A stretch of DNA of 64,000 nucleotides from Roseateles saccharophilus. GTDB lineage: Bacteria; Pseudomonadota; Gammaproteobacteria; Burkholderiales; Burkholderiaceae_C. The DNA is taken from NCBI RefSeq assembly GCF_004342485.1, contig NZ_SMBU01000001.1, positions 310,001 to 374,000 on the forward strand, given 5' to 3'. This document shows positions 43,452-54,322 of the stretch, in pieces. Positions within the stretch are counted from its first letter, which is position 1; each line of letters starts with the position of its first letter. The position numbers and the translations under genes are program-made. The notes under the pieces are model-generated. The model saw only the letters and a program-made list of their open reading frames with translations. It had not been told where the DNA came from and did no database searches.

Positions 43452-43805
43452 TCAAACGATGTAGATCTTGCGCAGCGTCTGCGTCACCGTCCAGGTCGTG
43501 GCGGCGCCGGCGGCGAGCCGCCCGACCACGCCGGCCCGCAGCACCAGGTCGGGCGACCCGTCCGAGAACTGGATCGTGCCTTCACCCGCTAGCACGACGA
43601 AGAATTCCTCGCTCTCCACATCGGTGCTGACGCTGGGCGAGATCTCCCAGACGCCGATGGTTCGCCCGCCCAGTTCGCCCAGCACGGCGGTGCCGACCCG
43701 GACGCGGCCGGCCAGGGTCCGCTCGGGCGGCAGGTCTTCGTAGGCCAGCACGACCGACGCGGCTTGAACGCCTTGGTTCGAGAGGAGGGTGGCCAGGTCA
43801 GGCAT
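43452..43805 (-). CDS. Cupin-domain protein
   Basis: A 117-residue single-domain cupin. The barrel strands include GVWEISPSVSTDVESEEFFVVLAGEGTI and FSDGSPDLVLRAGVVGRLAAG, the pattern of the cupin_3 (DUF861)-type proteins that stand next to amine oxidases. Glu residues are seen where metal ligands sit in other cupins, but the two-His motif is not complete, so enzyme activity is doubtful. It lies 28 bases before the PuuB-like oxidase end and 24 bases upstream of the aldehyde dehydrogenase gene. Its role is unknown. Confidence 0.8.
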   Translation of the reverse strand: MPDLATLLSNQGVQAASVVLAYEDLPPERTLAGRVRVGTAVLGELGGRTIGVWEISPSVSTDVESEEFFVVLAGEGTIQFSDGSPDLVLRAGVVGRLAAGAATTWTVTQTLRKIYIV

Positions 43806-43833
43806 CGTGGTCCTTGGTGGGGTGAGGGAGGGG

Positions 43834-45240
43834 TCAGGAGTCGAAACCCAGGCCCAGGGCGTCGAGCACCCGCAGCAGCGGGCCGCGCTTGCCGTGGTTG
43901 TGGTCGGCCTTGTTCAGCGCGCGGCGCACGGCGGAGATCACGGCGAAGGCGATCGGCTCGGGCGGGAAGGGCATGGGCACCTCGCGCACCATGCGCAGCC
44001 GCGTGCGTTCGGTGTCGAGCCGGAAGAGGCGGTCCAGCAGCACATTGGCCGCGAAACGCGTGGCGCCAACGCCCAAGCCGGTGAACCCGGTCGCCTGCGC
44101 AACGCGGCCGCCATGGGATTGAACGAAGAAGGCGCAGAAGCGCGAGGAGGTGTCGATTGCGCCGGCCCAGCGGTGCGTGAAGCGGATGCCCTGCAGCTGC
44201 GGGAAGGTCGTCAGGAAGTGGCTGGCGAGCCTGCGGAAGGACTCAGGCCGCGCCTCGTGCTCGGGGCGCACCTTGCCGCCGAAGTGGTAGATGGCGTCGA
44301 AGCCGCCGAACAGGATGCGGTTGTCACGCGTGAGGCGGTAGTAATGGAACTGGTTACCCATGTCCGCAATGCCCTGCCGGTGCCGCCAGCCGACGGCTTC
44401 GAGCTGCGCGGCCGAGAGCTGTTCGGTCATCAGCACATAGTCGTAGACCGGCACCGTGTGGAAGCGGAAGCGCTTCAGCAGCGAAGGAAAGGCATTAGTT
44501 GCCAGCACCACGCGATCGGCGAGGACGGTGCCGGTCGGCGTGGCCAGCCGCATCTTTGCGCCCTTGCTGGCCATGCCCTTCACGGGCGATTGCTCGAAGA
44601 GGCGCACGCCCAGCTCGGAGGCGACCTGCGTCAGGCCCACCGCCAGCTTGCCGGGGTGCACCAGCGCGCAGCCCTCGCGTTCCCAGAGGCCGGCCAGATA
44701 GGTGGGCGAGTTGACCTCGGCGCGGACATCGTCCTGCGACAGATGGCCGTCATCGTGCGCGCGGAGCTGCTCCGCCTGGTGGGGCTCGACCGCGACGGTC
44801 AGCACGCCGGTGCGCTCGAAATCGCAGTCGATCTGGTAGCGGCGTAGCGTGGCTTCGAATTCGTCCAGGTTCTGCTCGCCGAGGGCGCGCAGCTGGTCGA
44901 CCTCCTCCGGCCAGCGCTGCAAGGCGTTTTCCTCGCCGTGGGTGATGCTGGCCTCGCAGAAGCCGCCGTTGCGCCCCGAGGCCGCGCCGCCGATGCGGTC
45001 GGCTTCCAGCAGCACGACGTCCAGCTCGGGGTGCCTCTCCTTCGCCAGGATCGCCGTCCACAGGCCCAGATATCCGCCGCCAACGATGGCAAGGCCGGCC
45101 GGGGCGCTGCCTTCGAGCGCAGGGAATGCCCGCCGGCCCGGCAGTTCATCGAGCCAGTAGGTGCGCTGCACGCTGCCGGCCAGCGCGGCGTCGATCAGGT
45201 GGGGGGCCGGCGCGAGGCGCTCGAAGACGGTGCTTGGCAT
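43834..45240 (-). CDS. PuuB-like FAD-dependent amine oxidoreductase
   Basis: A 468-residue FAD oxidoreductase of the DAO family, similar to gamma-glutamylputrescine oxidase. It has the FAD motif AIVGGGYLGLWTAILAKE (about residues 51-68), RIGGAASGRNGGFCEAS, which is typical of PuuB, and the late FAD contact ATGFTGLGVGATRFAAN. ATG 45240 is used; a TTG at 45294 is possible. It differs from the PuuB copy at 61132, giving two such oxidases in the island. Substrates are probably polyamines, their gamma-glutamyl derivatives or other secondary amines. Confidence 0.9.
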   Translation of the reverse strand: MPSTVFERLAPAPHLIDAALAGSVQRTYWLDELPGRRAFPALEGSAPAGLAIVGGGYLGLWTAILAKERHPELDVVLLEADRIGGAASGRNGGFCEASITHGEENALQRWPEEVDQLRALGEQNLDEFEATLRRYQIDCDFERTGVLTVAVEPHQAEQLRAHDDGHLSQDDVRAEVNSPTYLAGLWEREGCALVHPGKLAVGLTQVASELGVRLFEQSPVKGMASKGAKMRLATPTGTVLADRVVLATNAFPSLLKRFRFHTVPVYDYVLMTEQLSAAQLEAVGWRHRQGIADMGNQFHYYRLTRDNRILFGGFDAIYHFGGKVRPEHEARPESFRRLASHFLTTFPQLQGIRFTHRWAGAIDTSSRFCAFFVQSHGGRVAQATGFTGLGVGATRFAANVLLDRLFRLDTERTRLRMVREVPMPFPPEPIAFAVISAVRRALNKADHNHGKRGPLLRVLDALGLGFDS

Positions 45241-45290
45241 GGGCAGGGTGGTTTCTTTATGCGTGTTCTCGGACTTGATCGGTCCATGCG

Positions 45291-46394
45291 TCAATGGCTC
45301 AGCACGATCTGCGCGCTGTCGGTCCAGGTGGCCCAGACGCCTTCGCCGGGATGGAGCATCTCGTCATGGCGCCTTTCGGTGTTTGCCATCGAGACTTTCA
45401 GCAGGGCCCCGCTCGCGGTCTGCAGGTGATAGACGGTGTAGGCGCCGAAGTAGGCGCGGTCCCTGATGGTGGCCTGCACGCAGTTGAAGCGCGTGTCGGC
45501 GGGTGCCTGCCTGGAGAGCGCGATCTTCTCGGGGCGCAGCGCAACCGCCAAAGGCATGCCGAGGCTGCCGCTGATGCCGTGGCCGACCAGGTGCTGGCAG
45601 TCCGCGCAGTCGACGATCACGTGATCGGGTTCGTCGGTGCCGAGATGGCCGTCCATCAGGTTGACATTGCCGATGAAGTCCGCAACGAAGCGCGTGCCCG
45701 GCACCTCGTAGATCTCGGCCGGCGACCCGACCTGAAGGATCCTGCCCTCGCTCATCACCGCGATGCGCGAGGCCATGGTCATGGCCTCTTCCTGGTCGTG
45801 CGTGACCATCACGCAGGTCACGCCGACCTCGTGGATGATGTTGACCAGCTCGACCTGCGTCTCCTCGCGCAGCTTCTTGTCGAGCGCGCCGAGCGGCTCG
45901 TCCAGCAACAGCAGCTGCGGGCGCTTGGCCAGGCTGCGCGCCAGGGCCACGCGCTGCTGCTGCCCGCCGGAGAGCTGGTGCGGCTTGCGCTGCGCGAACC
46001 TGCCCAGCTGCACCAGCTTCAGCATGGCCTCCACGCGTTCGGCGATCGCGGCCTTGGCGCAGTCCTCGCGGCGCAGGCCGTAGGCGATGTTGTCCCACAC
46101 GCTCATGTGCGGAAACAGCGCATAGCTCTGGAACATGATGTTGATCGGCCGGGCATGGGGCGGCAGGCCGGCCAGGTCCCGGCCGTTCAGCACGATGCGG
46201 CCGCTGGTGGGCGCCTCGAAGCCGGCGAGCATGCGCAGCAGCGTGGTCTTGCCGCAACCCGATGAGCCCAGCAGCGCAAAGATCTCGCCACGCTCGATGT
46301 CGACCGAGACGCCGTTGACGGCCACGGCCCCGCCGCCAAAGTCTTTCACCACCTGGTCGATGCGTAGATAAGGGGTCGTTGCGACGGGTTGCAT
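45291..46394 (-). CDS. ABC transporter ATP-binding protein (polyamine PotA/PotG type)
   Basis: A 367-residue ATPase: Walker A GSSGCGKTT (43-51), Q-loop FQSYALFPHMSVWDNI, signature LSGGQQQRVALA, Walker B LLLLDEPLGALD, and a C-terminal TOBE domain (from about 290, MPLAVALRPEKI). The overall type is that of spermidine/putrescine importers. ATG 46394 gives MQPVATTPYLRI. It is the first gene of the minus-strand operon, divergent from the PotF-like binding protein. The corresponding permeases are about 8 kb away at 54298-56078. Confidence 0.92.
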   Translation of the reverse strand: MQPVATTPYLRIDQVVKDFGGGAVAVNGVSVDIERGEIFALLGSSGCGKTTLLRMLAGFEAPTSGRIVLNGRDLAGLPPHARPINIMFQSYALFPHMSVWDNIAYGLRREDCAKAAIAERVEAMLKLVQLGRFAQRKPHQLSGGQQQRVALARSLAKRPQLLLLDEPLGALDKKLREETQVELVNIIHEVGVTCVMVTHDQEEAMTMASRIAVMSEGRILQVGSPAEIYEVPGTRFVADFIGNVNLMDGHLGTDEPDHVIVDCADCQHLVGHGISGSLGMPLAVALRPEKIALSRQAPADTRFNCVQATIRDRAYFGAYTVYHLQTASGALLKVSMANTERRHDEMLHPGEGVWATWTDSAQIVLSH

Positions 46395-46735
46395 GTTGTT
46401 CTCGTTGCGCCTGGCTGGCTCGGGCTCACGCCCTTGCAGGGTGCGGCTCCGGCACGCCATCCACGCCGATGGCAGGGCAGCCGTAGCGCGGCTGGGAGTG
46501 CGCATCCTGAGGGAGCGGCTTGCTTGCAATCAATGACGGCAAATCACAGCTTACTTGGTGGTTGATGCAACTAATGGGGCGCATGGGGCCAAGCCTGGGT
46601 TTGTCCCAGGCCGGTGTCCCCCGCTTGTCCACCGCGACGCGGACAGGCCCGGGCTTCAGCCGCTCACAGAATGGGACAAGCAATCGACGCCGCCCGCATT
46701 CCCGAGGGCCGTCTGTTTGCCATGGCGAGGGACTG
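46395..46735. promoter_or_regulatory. Divergent control region between the transport ATPase and binding protein genes
   Basis: About 340 bases with no gene. It is visibly more A/T-rich around 46515-46580 and contains a short palindrome GTTGATGCAAC (46561-46571) and a perfect hairpin, GCCTGGG-TTTGT-CCCAGGC (46593-46611). A strong ribosome site (GCGAGGG) lies before the plus-strand start. Both operons of the amine island must be transcribed from here, so regulator sites are expected; no promoter box is clear enough to name. Confidence 0.5.
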
Positions 46736-47845
46736 ATGCTCGGTTTGTGGCGATCTCTGTGGGTGGGTGTGCTGGGGCTGGCCCTTGGGGGCGGCGCCGT
46801 CGGTGCGCAGGCGCAGGCAGAGAAGACCTTGAACCTCTACAACTGGGCGGACTACATCGGCCCGGACACCATCCCGAGCTTCGAGAAGGCCACGGGCATC
46901 AAGGTCAACTATGACGTGTTCGACAGCGCCGAGCTGCTGCAGTCCAAGCTGCTGCTCGGCCGCACCGCCTATGACGTGGTGGTGCCCAGCGCGGCCTATG
47001 TGCGCAACCAGATCGCCGCGGGCATCTTCCAGAAGCTCGACAAGCGGCGCCTGCCCAACCTGAAGCAGCTCGACCCGGCCCTGATGGCCAAGCTGGCGAC
47101 CATCGACCCCGGCAACAACTACGTGGTGCCCTGGGCCTGGGGCACCAACGGCCTGGGCATCAACGTGCAGAAGGTGCGCGAGATTCTCGGGCCGGAGGCG
47201 CCGCTGGACAGCCTGGCCCTGCTCTTCGACCCCCAATACGTCTCCAAGCTGAAGGCCTGCGGCGTGTCGGTACTGGACTCGCCGGGCGACATGGTGTCCC
47301 TGGCGCAGGCCTACCTGGGGCGCCGCACCGACCAGATGACCGCCGAAGACCTGAAGGTGGCCTTCGAGCTGCTGCGCCGCGTGCGCCCCTACATCACGCA
47401 GATCAACACGACCAGCTACAACAACGACCTGGCCCAGGGCGACATCTGCCTGGCGGCCGGCTATTCGGGCGAGTTGACCCAGGCCGTGCGGGCATCGCGT
47501 GCGGCGGGCAAACCATTCGAGGTGCGCTATGTGCTGCCGCGTGAAGGCTCGGTGGTCTGGATCGACGTGATGGCGGTGCCCACAAGCGCGCCCCACACCG
47601 ACGCCGCCTACCGCTGGATCAACCACGTGCTGGACCCCCAGGTCAGCGCCGGCATCGTCAACCAGATCATGTTCCCGACCGCGGTGCCGGCCGCCAGCGC
47701 CCATGTGCGCCCCGAGATCCGCGACAACAAGGCGCTCTACCTCGACGCCGCCGCCATCGACCGGCTGGGCCTGGCCACGCTGGGCACCTTCGAGATCAAC
47801 CGCCAGCTCAACCGCATGTGGCTGTCCTTCAAGTCACGCCATTGA
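46736..47845 (+). CDS. PotF-like polyamine ABC transporter substrate-binding protein
   Basis: A 369-residue periplasmic binding protein with a signal peptide (1-29, ending GAQAQA). It follows the PotF/SpuD pattern: LNLYNWADYIGPDTIPSFEKATG, YDVVVPSAAYVRNQI, LDPALMAKLATIDPGNNYVVPWAWGTNG, DICLAAGYSGELTQA and VVWIDVMAVP. By eye, several E. coli PotF ligand contacts differ (Trp244 to Tyr, Asp247 to Glu, Glu185 to Asp), so the ligand may not be putrescine. The ATG at 46736 is preceded by GAGG. The upstream frame belongs to the regulatory region. Confidence 0.92.
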   Translation: MLGLWRSLWVGVLGLALGGGAVGAQAQAEKTLNLYNWADYIGPDTIPSFEKATGIKVNYDVFDSAELLQSKLLLGRTAYDVVVPSAAYVRNQIAAGIFQKLDKRRLPNLKQLDPALMAKLATIDPGNNYVVPWAWGTNGLGINVQKVREILGPEAPLDSLALLFDPQYVSKLKACGVSVLDSPGDMVSLAQAYLGRRTDQMTAEDLKVAFELLRRVRPYITQINTTSYNNDLAQGDICLAAGYSGELTQAVRASRAAGKPFEVRYVLPREGSVVWIDVMAVPTSAPHTDAAYRWINHVLDPQVSAGIVNQIMFPTAVPAASAHVRPEIRDNKALYLDAAAIDRLGLATLGTFEINRQLNRMWLSFKSRH

Positions 47846-47883
47846 GCGGTCTTCACACCGCCTCTTCAAAACCTAGGACTTCC

Positions 47884-50337
<2,454 letters not shown>

Positions 50338-50342
50338 GCCCC

Positions 50343-52052
50343 ATGAAATCCTTTCTGCATTCCCTGATCGGCGCCGCCGCGCTGCTGTCCCTGCCGGCCT
50401 TGCATGCGCAAGACCTGCTGCTCGTCAACGCGCGCGTCTTCACCGGCAACGCCGCGCATCCGTATGCCCAGGCCGTCGCCATCCACGGCGAAAAGATTGC
50501 CGCCGTGGGCAACCCGGCCGAGATCGCCGCCGCGGTTGCCGCCGATGCCCGGGTGATCGACCTCGGCGGCAAGACCCTGCTGCCCGGCCTGATCGACAGC
50601 CACGCCCATGTGATCTACGGCGGCACGGAGCTGCTGTCGGCGACCGTCGAGCCCACCGTCACCCAGGTCGACCAGGTGGTCGCGGTGGCGCTCAAGGCGC
50701 TCAAGGCCGGCAAGAGCATGCGCGGCGACGTGCTGGTGGTGGGCGGCATGCCGCTCAAGATCTGGAGCCAGCTGCCGCAGCTCAACGCGCGCTTCAACAC
50801 GGGCGCCTTCGCCAAAGTGCCGGTCATGCTGCGCGGCTCGGACGGGCACACCTCCTGGGCCAACCAGACGCTGCGCGAGCGCGCCGGCATCACGCCGGCC
50901 TTCCTGCGCGGCCTGACGGAGCAGCATCTCAAGTACTACGGCCACGCCAAGGATCTCGTGCCGGACGGCTTCGTCGTCGATGAGGGCCAGGCCCGGCTGC
51001 AGAGCCACGTGCCGGAGCCCGATGCGGCGACCCTGCTGCAAGCCGGCCACGCCGGGGTGGCCTATATGCACGGGCTGGGCATCACCTCCTGGCTCGACGC
51101 CCTCGCCACGCCCGACATCCTCGCCACCTACAAGGCCCTGGCCGACCGGGGCGAGCTCAAGTCCCATGTGGCGGCCTTCGTCGAGGTCAAGGCCGATGCC
51201 GCCGAGCCGCTGACCCAGGTCCAGGCCCTGCGCCAGCAGTACGCCAACGTGCCGGGCCTGAGTGTTGCCGGCATCAAGATCTTCATGGACGGCGTGGTCG
51301 AGTTCCCCTCGCACAGCGCCGCCATGTCCGTGCCCTACAAGGTGACCGGCAAGATGGGCGACCTGCTGTTCCCCGCGGACAAGTTCGCGCATGTCGTCAC
51401 CGCGGCCGACAAGGCCGGGCTGGTCGTGCATGTCCATGCCATCGGTGACCGGGCCGTGCATGAATCGCTCAACGGCTTCGAGGCGATGCGCAAGGCCAAC
51501 GGCGACAGCGGCTTGCCCGACACGATCACGCACCTGCAGTTCGTGCAGCCGGCGGACATGCCGCGCTTCAAGGCGCTGGGCGTGCTGGCTTCGGTGCAGC
51601 TGCTCTGGGCCGAGGCGAGCACCGACACCATCGACCTGATCAAGCCCTATGTCGATCCGGCCATCTATCCCTGGCAGTACCCCGCGCGCTCGATGCTGAA
51701 CGCCGGGGCCACGGTGTCCGGCGCCAGCGACTGGCCGGTCTCGACGGCCAGCGTCTTCGAAGGCATCGCCCAGGCCGAGACCCGCAAGGGCGCCAAGGGC
51801 GTGCTCAACGCCGCCGAGGACATGCCGCGCGAAGCCATGTTCTACGCCTACACCCTTCATGCGGCCCGGGCCATGAACCAGCAGGACCGCATCGGCTCCA
51901 TCGAACCCGGCAAGCAGGCCGACCTGACCCTGGTCGACCGCGACGTGCTCACGGTCAGCGCCAAGGAACTCAAGGAGACCCGGGTGCTGGGCACCATGGT
52001 CGGCGGCGAATGGGTGTACCGGGCCACGAAGAACGACCCCGCCCTGAACTGA
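50343..52052 (+). CDS. Exported amidohydrolase (YtcJ-like/N-substituted formamide deformylase type)
   Basis: A 569-residue amidohydrolase_3 family enzyme with a signal peptide (1-22, ending LPALHAQ). The metal motif HxH is DSHAHV (His87 and His89). Later histidines are in VHVHAIGDRAVHE and ITHLQFVQP, and the Asp ligand in SGASDWPVS. The C-terminal part SIEPGKQADLTLVDRDVL closes the composite beta domain. Relatives hydrolyse N-substituted amides and formamides. It starts 5 bases after the receptor stop, so the two are cotranscribed. The substrate is unknown. Confidence 0.9.
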   Translation: MKSFLHSLIGAAALLSLPALHAQDLLLVNARVFTGNAAHPYAQAVAIHGEKIAAVGNPAEIAAAVAADARVIDLGGKTLLPGLIDSHAHVIYGGTELLSATVEPTVTQVDQVVAVALKALKAGKSMRGDVLVVGGMPLKIWSQLPQLNARFNTGAFAKVPVMLRGSDGHTSWANQTLRERAGITPAFLRGLTEQHLKYYGHAKDLVPDGFVVDEGQARLQSHVPEPDAATLLQAGHAGVAYMHGLGITSWLDALATPDILATYKALADRGELKSHVAAFVEVKADAAEPLTQVQALRQQYANVPGLSVAGIKIFMDGVVEFPSHSAAMSVPYKVTGKMGDLLFPADKFAHVVTAADKAGLVVHVHAIGDRAVHESLNGFEAMRKANGDSGLPDTITHLQFVQPADMPRFKALGVLASVQLLWAEASTDTIDLIKPYVDPAIYPWQYPARSMLNAGATVSGASDWPVSTASVFEGIAQAETRKGAKGVLNAAEDMPREAMFYAYTLHAARAMNQQDRIGSIEPGKQADLTLVDRDVLTVSAKELKETRVLGTMVGGEWVYRATKNDPALN

Positions 52053-52069
52053 ACTGATCCCCCGCCGAC

Positions 52070-53500
52070 ATGAGCCCCCAAGACCTCTGCTATCTCTCCG
52101 CCACCGATGCGCTGCGCGCGTTCGGCGACGGCAGCCTGACCCCGCCCGACTACCTGGAGGCCCTGCTCACGGCCGCCGCCGGCTGCCAGTCCACGGTGAA
52201 CGCCACCACGGTCATCCATGCCGACGAGGCACGCCGCCAGGCCGAGCGGGCGCAAAAGCGCTGGCGCGACGGCACGGCGCGGCCGCTGGAGGGCATCCCC
52301 GTCATCGTCAAGGAAGAGACGGCGGTGCGCGCCTGGAACAGCACCTTCGGCTCGGAGATCTGCGACGAGGTGGCCGAGGAAGACCACCCCATCGTCGATA
52401 AGCTGCGCCGGGCCGGCGCGATCTTCCACGTGCAGGCCACCAACCCCGAGTTCTGCTGCCTGGGCCACACCTGGAGCCGGCGCTGGGGCGTCACGCGCAA
52501 CCCCTGGAACCTGCAGAAGTCCTGCGGCGGTTCCAGCGGCGGCTCCGGCGCCGCGCTGGCCGCCGGGCTCGGCCCCCTGGCCACCGGCAGCGATATGGGC
52601 GGCTCCATCCGCCTGCCCGCCGCGATGAATGGGGTCTACGGCTTCAAGCCGCCCTCGGGGCGCCTGCCGACCAGCCCCGGTGACGAGCTGTTCGGCTTTG
52701 CCGTCGAGGGGCCGATGGCGCGCAGCTTCGACGATCTCGTGCTGATGCAGAACGTCGTCGCCGGCCCGCACCCGGACACCTACGCCACCGTGCCCTTCAC
52801 GCCGCTGCCGCAGCGCTGGCGCAGCCTGGAAGGCGTGCGCATCGCCTACTGTCCGAGCCTGGGCGCGCGGACCATGGCGCGCGACGTGCGCGCCAACATG
52901 GACCGCGCGCTGGCCGCCCTGCAAAGGCGCGGCGCCACGGTGCAGACCGTGGACCTGCGCTGGGACATGGCCGAGGTCGGCCACACGCTGATGGAAGGCA
53001 TCATGGCGGTCTACTACGCCGAGTTCCTGGAGACCATCCAGGAGGCCGACCGCGCCCGCCTGTGCAGCTACAACCAGGACACCATCCGCAGGTTCCTGGG
53101 CCAGCCCAATTCCCTGGCCAAGGCGGCCGACCTGGCCTCGGCCCTGCACCGCGAAATGCAAGCCAAGGTCTGGGGCCTGGGCTTCGACGCCCTGGTCTGC
53201 GGCACCACGCTCGGCACGGACTTCGCGGCCGACCAGGACCCGGTGGCCGAGCCCAGCCTGTCTATCGAAGGCGTGGCGGTCGATGCCTTCCTGGCCTGGG
53301 CCCTGACGCCGGCCTTCAACCTGCTGTCGCGCTACCCCGTGATGGCCGTGCCGACCGGGCGCGACAGCGCCACCGGCGTACCGACGTCGATGCAGATCGT
53401 GGCCAATTCCTACAATGACGAGATGGTGTTCCGCCTTGCCCACCACCTCGATGCCAGCGGCGCTTCGGGGCTGTTCAAGAGCGAGTTCCCGACCTTCTGA
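52070..53500 (+). CDS. Amidase (amidase-signature family)
   Basis: A 476-residue cytosolic amidase. The Ser-cisSer-Lys triad is visible: Lys81 in PVIVKEET, Ser155/156 in CGGSSGGSGAALAAG and the nucleophile Ser179 in GSDMGGSIRLP. No signal peptide. The amide substrate cannot be deduced; amidase-signature enzymes act on a wide range of amides. It follows the exported amidohydrolase by 17 bases and is followed by a regulator and permeases in the same direction. Confidence 0.93.
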   Translation: MSPQDLCYLSATDALRAFGDGSLTPPDYLEALLTAAAGCQSTVNATTVIHADEARRQAERAQKRWRDGTARPLEGIPVIVKEETAVRAWNSTFGSEICDEVAEEDHPIVDKLRRAGAIFHVQATNPEFCCLGHTWSRRWGVTRNPWNLQKSCGGSSGGSGAALAAGLGPLATGSDMGGSIRLPAAMNGVYGFKPPSGRLPTSPGDELFGFAVEGPMARSFDDLVLMQNVVAGPHPDTYATVPFTPLPQRWRSLEGVRIAYCPSLGARTMARDVRANMDRALAALQRRGATVQTVDLRWDMAEVGHTLMEGIMAVYYAEFLETIQEADRARLCSYNQDTIRRFLGQPNSLAKAADLASALHREMQAKVWGLGFDALVCGTTLGTDFAADQDPVAEPSLSIEGVAVDAFLAWALTPAFNLLSRYPVMAVPTGRDSATGVPTSMQIVANSYNDEMVFRLAHHLDASGASGLFKSEFPTF

Positions 53501-53533
53501 GGCCAGCCCTCGACACGCCGCCGATTGCCGCCC

Positions 53534-54322
53534 GTGCCTGCCCCCATCAAACAAACCCAGATCGCCCACCTGGTCGACAGCCTCGGGACGGCGGCCTTTC
53601 CCGCGCGCCTGTGGGAATGGCTGACCGATTGGGGCCCGCTGTGCAATGTGTGCTGCGTGCGCTTCAACCAGGCCGGCCCGGGCGAGGAGTTCACGTCGAT
53701 GGACTGGCTGTTCTCGCACGGCACGGTCGACCGGGGCACGCTGCTGCAGCTCTTCCAGGTCTATGCCGACCACCACTGGCGGCACGACCCGGTGCTGCCC
53801 CACATCAAGGACCTGGGCAGCGAGCCGGTGCTGGTCGACATCCGGGACCCCATCCCGTCGGCGCCGGGCTATGTCGAGGAGCTGCTGCAGCCCTATGGCG
53901 TGCTCGAGGAGTGCAGCCTGGCCGGACGCGGGCACGACGGGGTCTACACGGTCGCTGTCTACCGCAACCAGGAGCAGGGGGCGTTCTCGCTGGCCGACCT
54001 GATGCACTACAAGGGCCTGGCCGAGCTGGTCATCCCGCTGGTGCGCCAGCACGCGCGCCTGTCCACCACCCGGGCGCAGACCGCGCCGCTGGGCATGGTC
54101 GACCGCTTCGACCGCCGCGTCGCCACCGAGGGCTGCCGCCTGTCGGCGCGTGAGCGCCAAGCCTGCCGCGGCGTGCTGCAAGGGCAGACGCTGGACCAAC
54201 TGGCCGGCCAGTTCGGCGTCCAGAGCTCCAGCGTCAAGACCTATTTGGAACGCGCCTTTGCCAAGCTTGGCATCCGGCGCAAGACGGAGTTGATGGCGTG
54301 GTGCGTACAGCAAAGCCGCTGA
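53534..54322 (+). CDS. LuxR-type transcriptional regulator
   Basis: A 262-residue regulator with a C-terminal LuxR helix-turn-helix (LSARERQACRGVLQGQTLDQLAGQ and SSSVKTYLERAFAKLGIRRKTEL, about 199-252). The N-terminal 180 residues have no recognised sensor motif; a Cys-rich NVCCV segment (about 37-41) is notable. The start is GTG 53534 (a TTG at 53525 is possible). The gene lies between the amidase and the permeases and its end overlaps the first permease by 25 bases. It probably controls the island. Confidence 0.85.
   Translation: MPAPIKQTQIAHLVDSLGTAAFPARLWEWLTDWGPLCNVCCVRFNQAGPGEEFTSMDWLFSHGTVDRGTLLQLFQVYADHHWRHDPVLPHIKDLGSEPVLVDIRDPIPSAPGYVEELLQPYGVLEECSLAGRGHDGVYTVAVYRNQEQGAFSLADLMHYKGLAELVIPLVRQHARLSTTRAQTAPLGMVDRFDRRVATEGCRLSARERQACRGVLQGQTLDQLAGQFGVQSSSVKTYLERAFAKLGIRRKTELMAWCVQQSR

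Noticed and set aside
51857-54313. Minus-strand 818-codon frame over the amidase and regulator genes
   Set aside because: Antisense shadow; real genes with catalytic motifs are on the plus strand.
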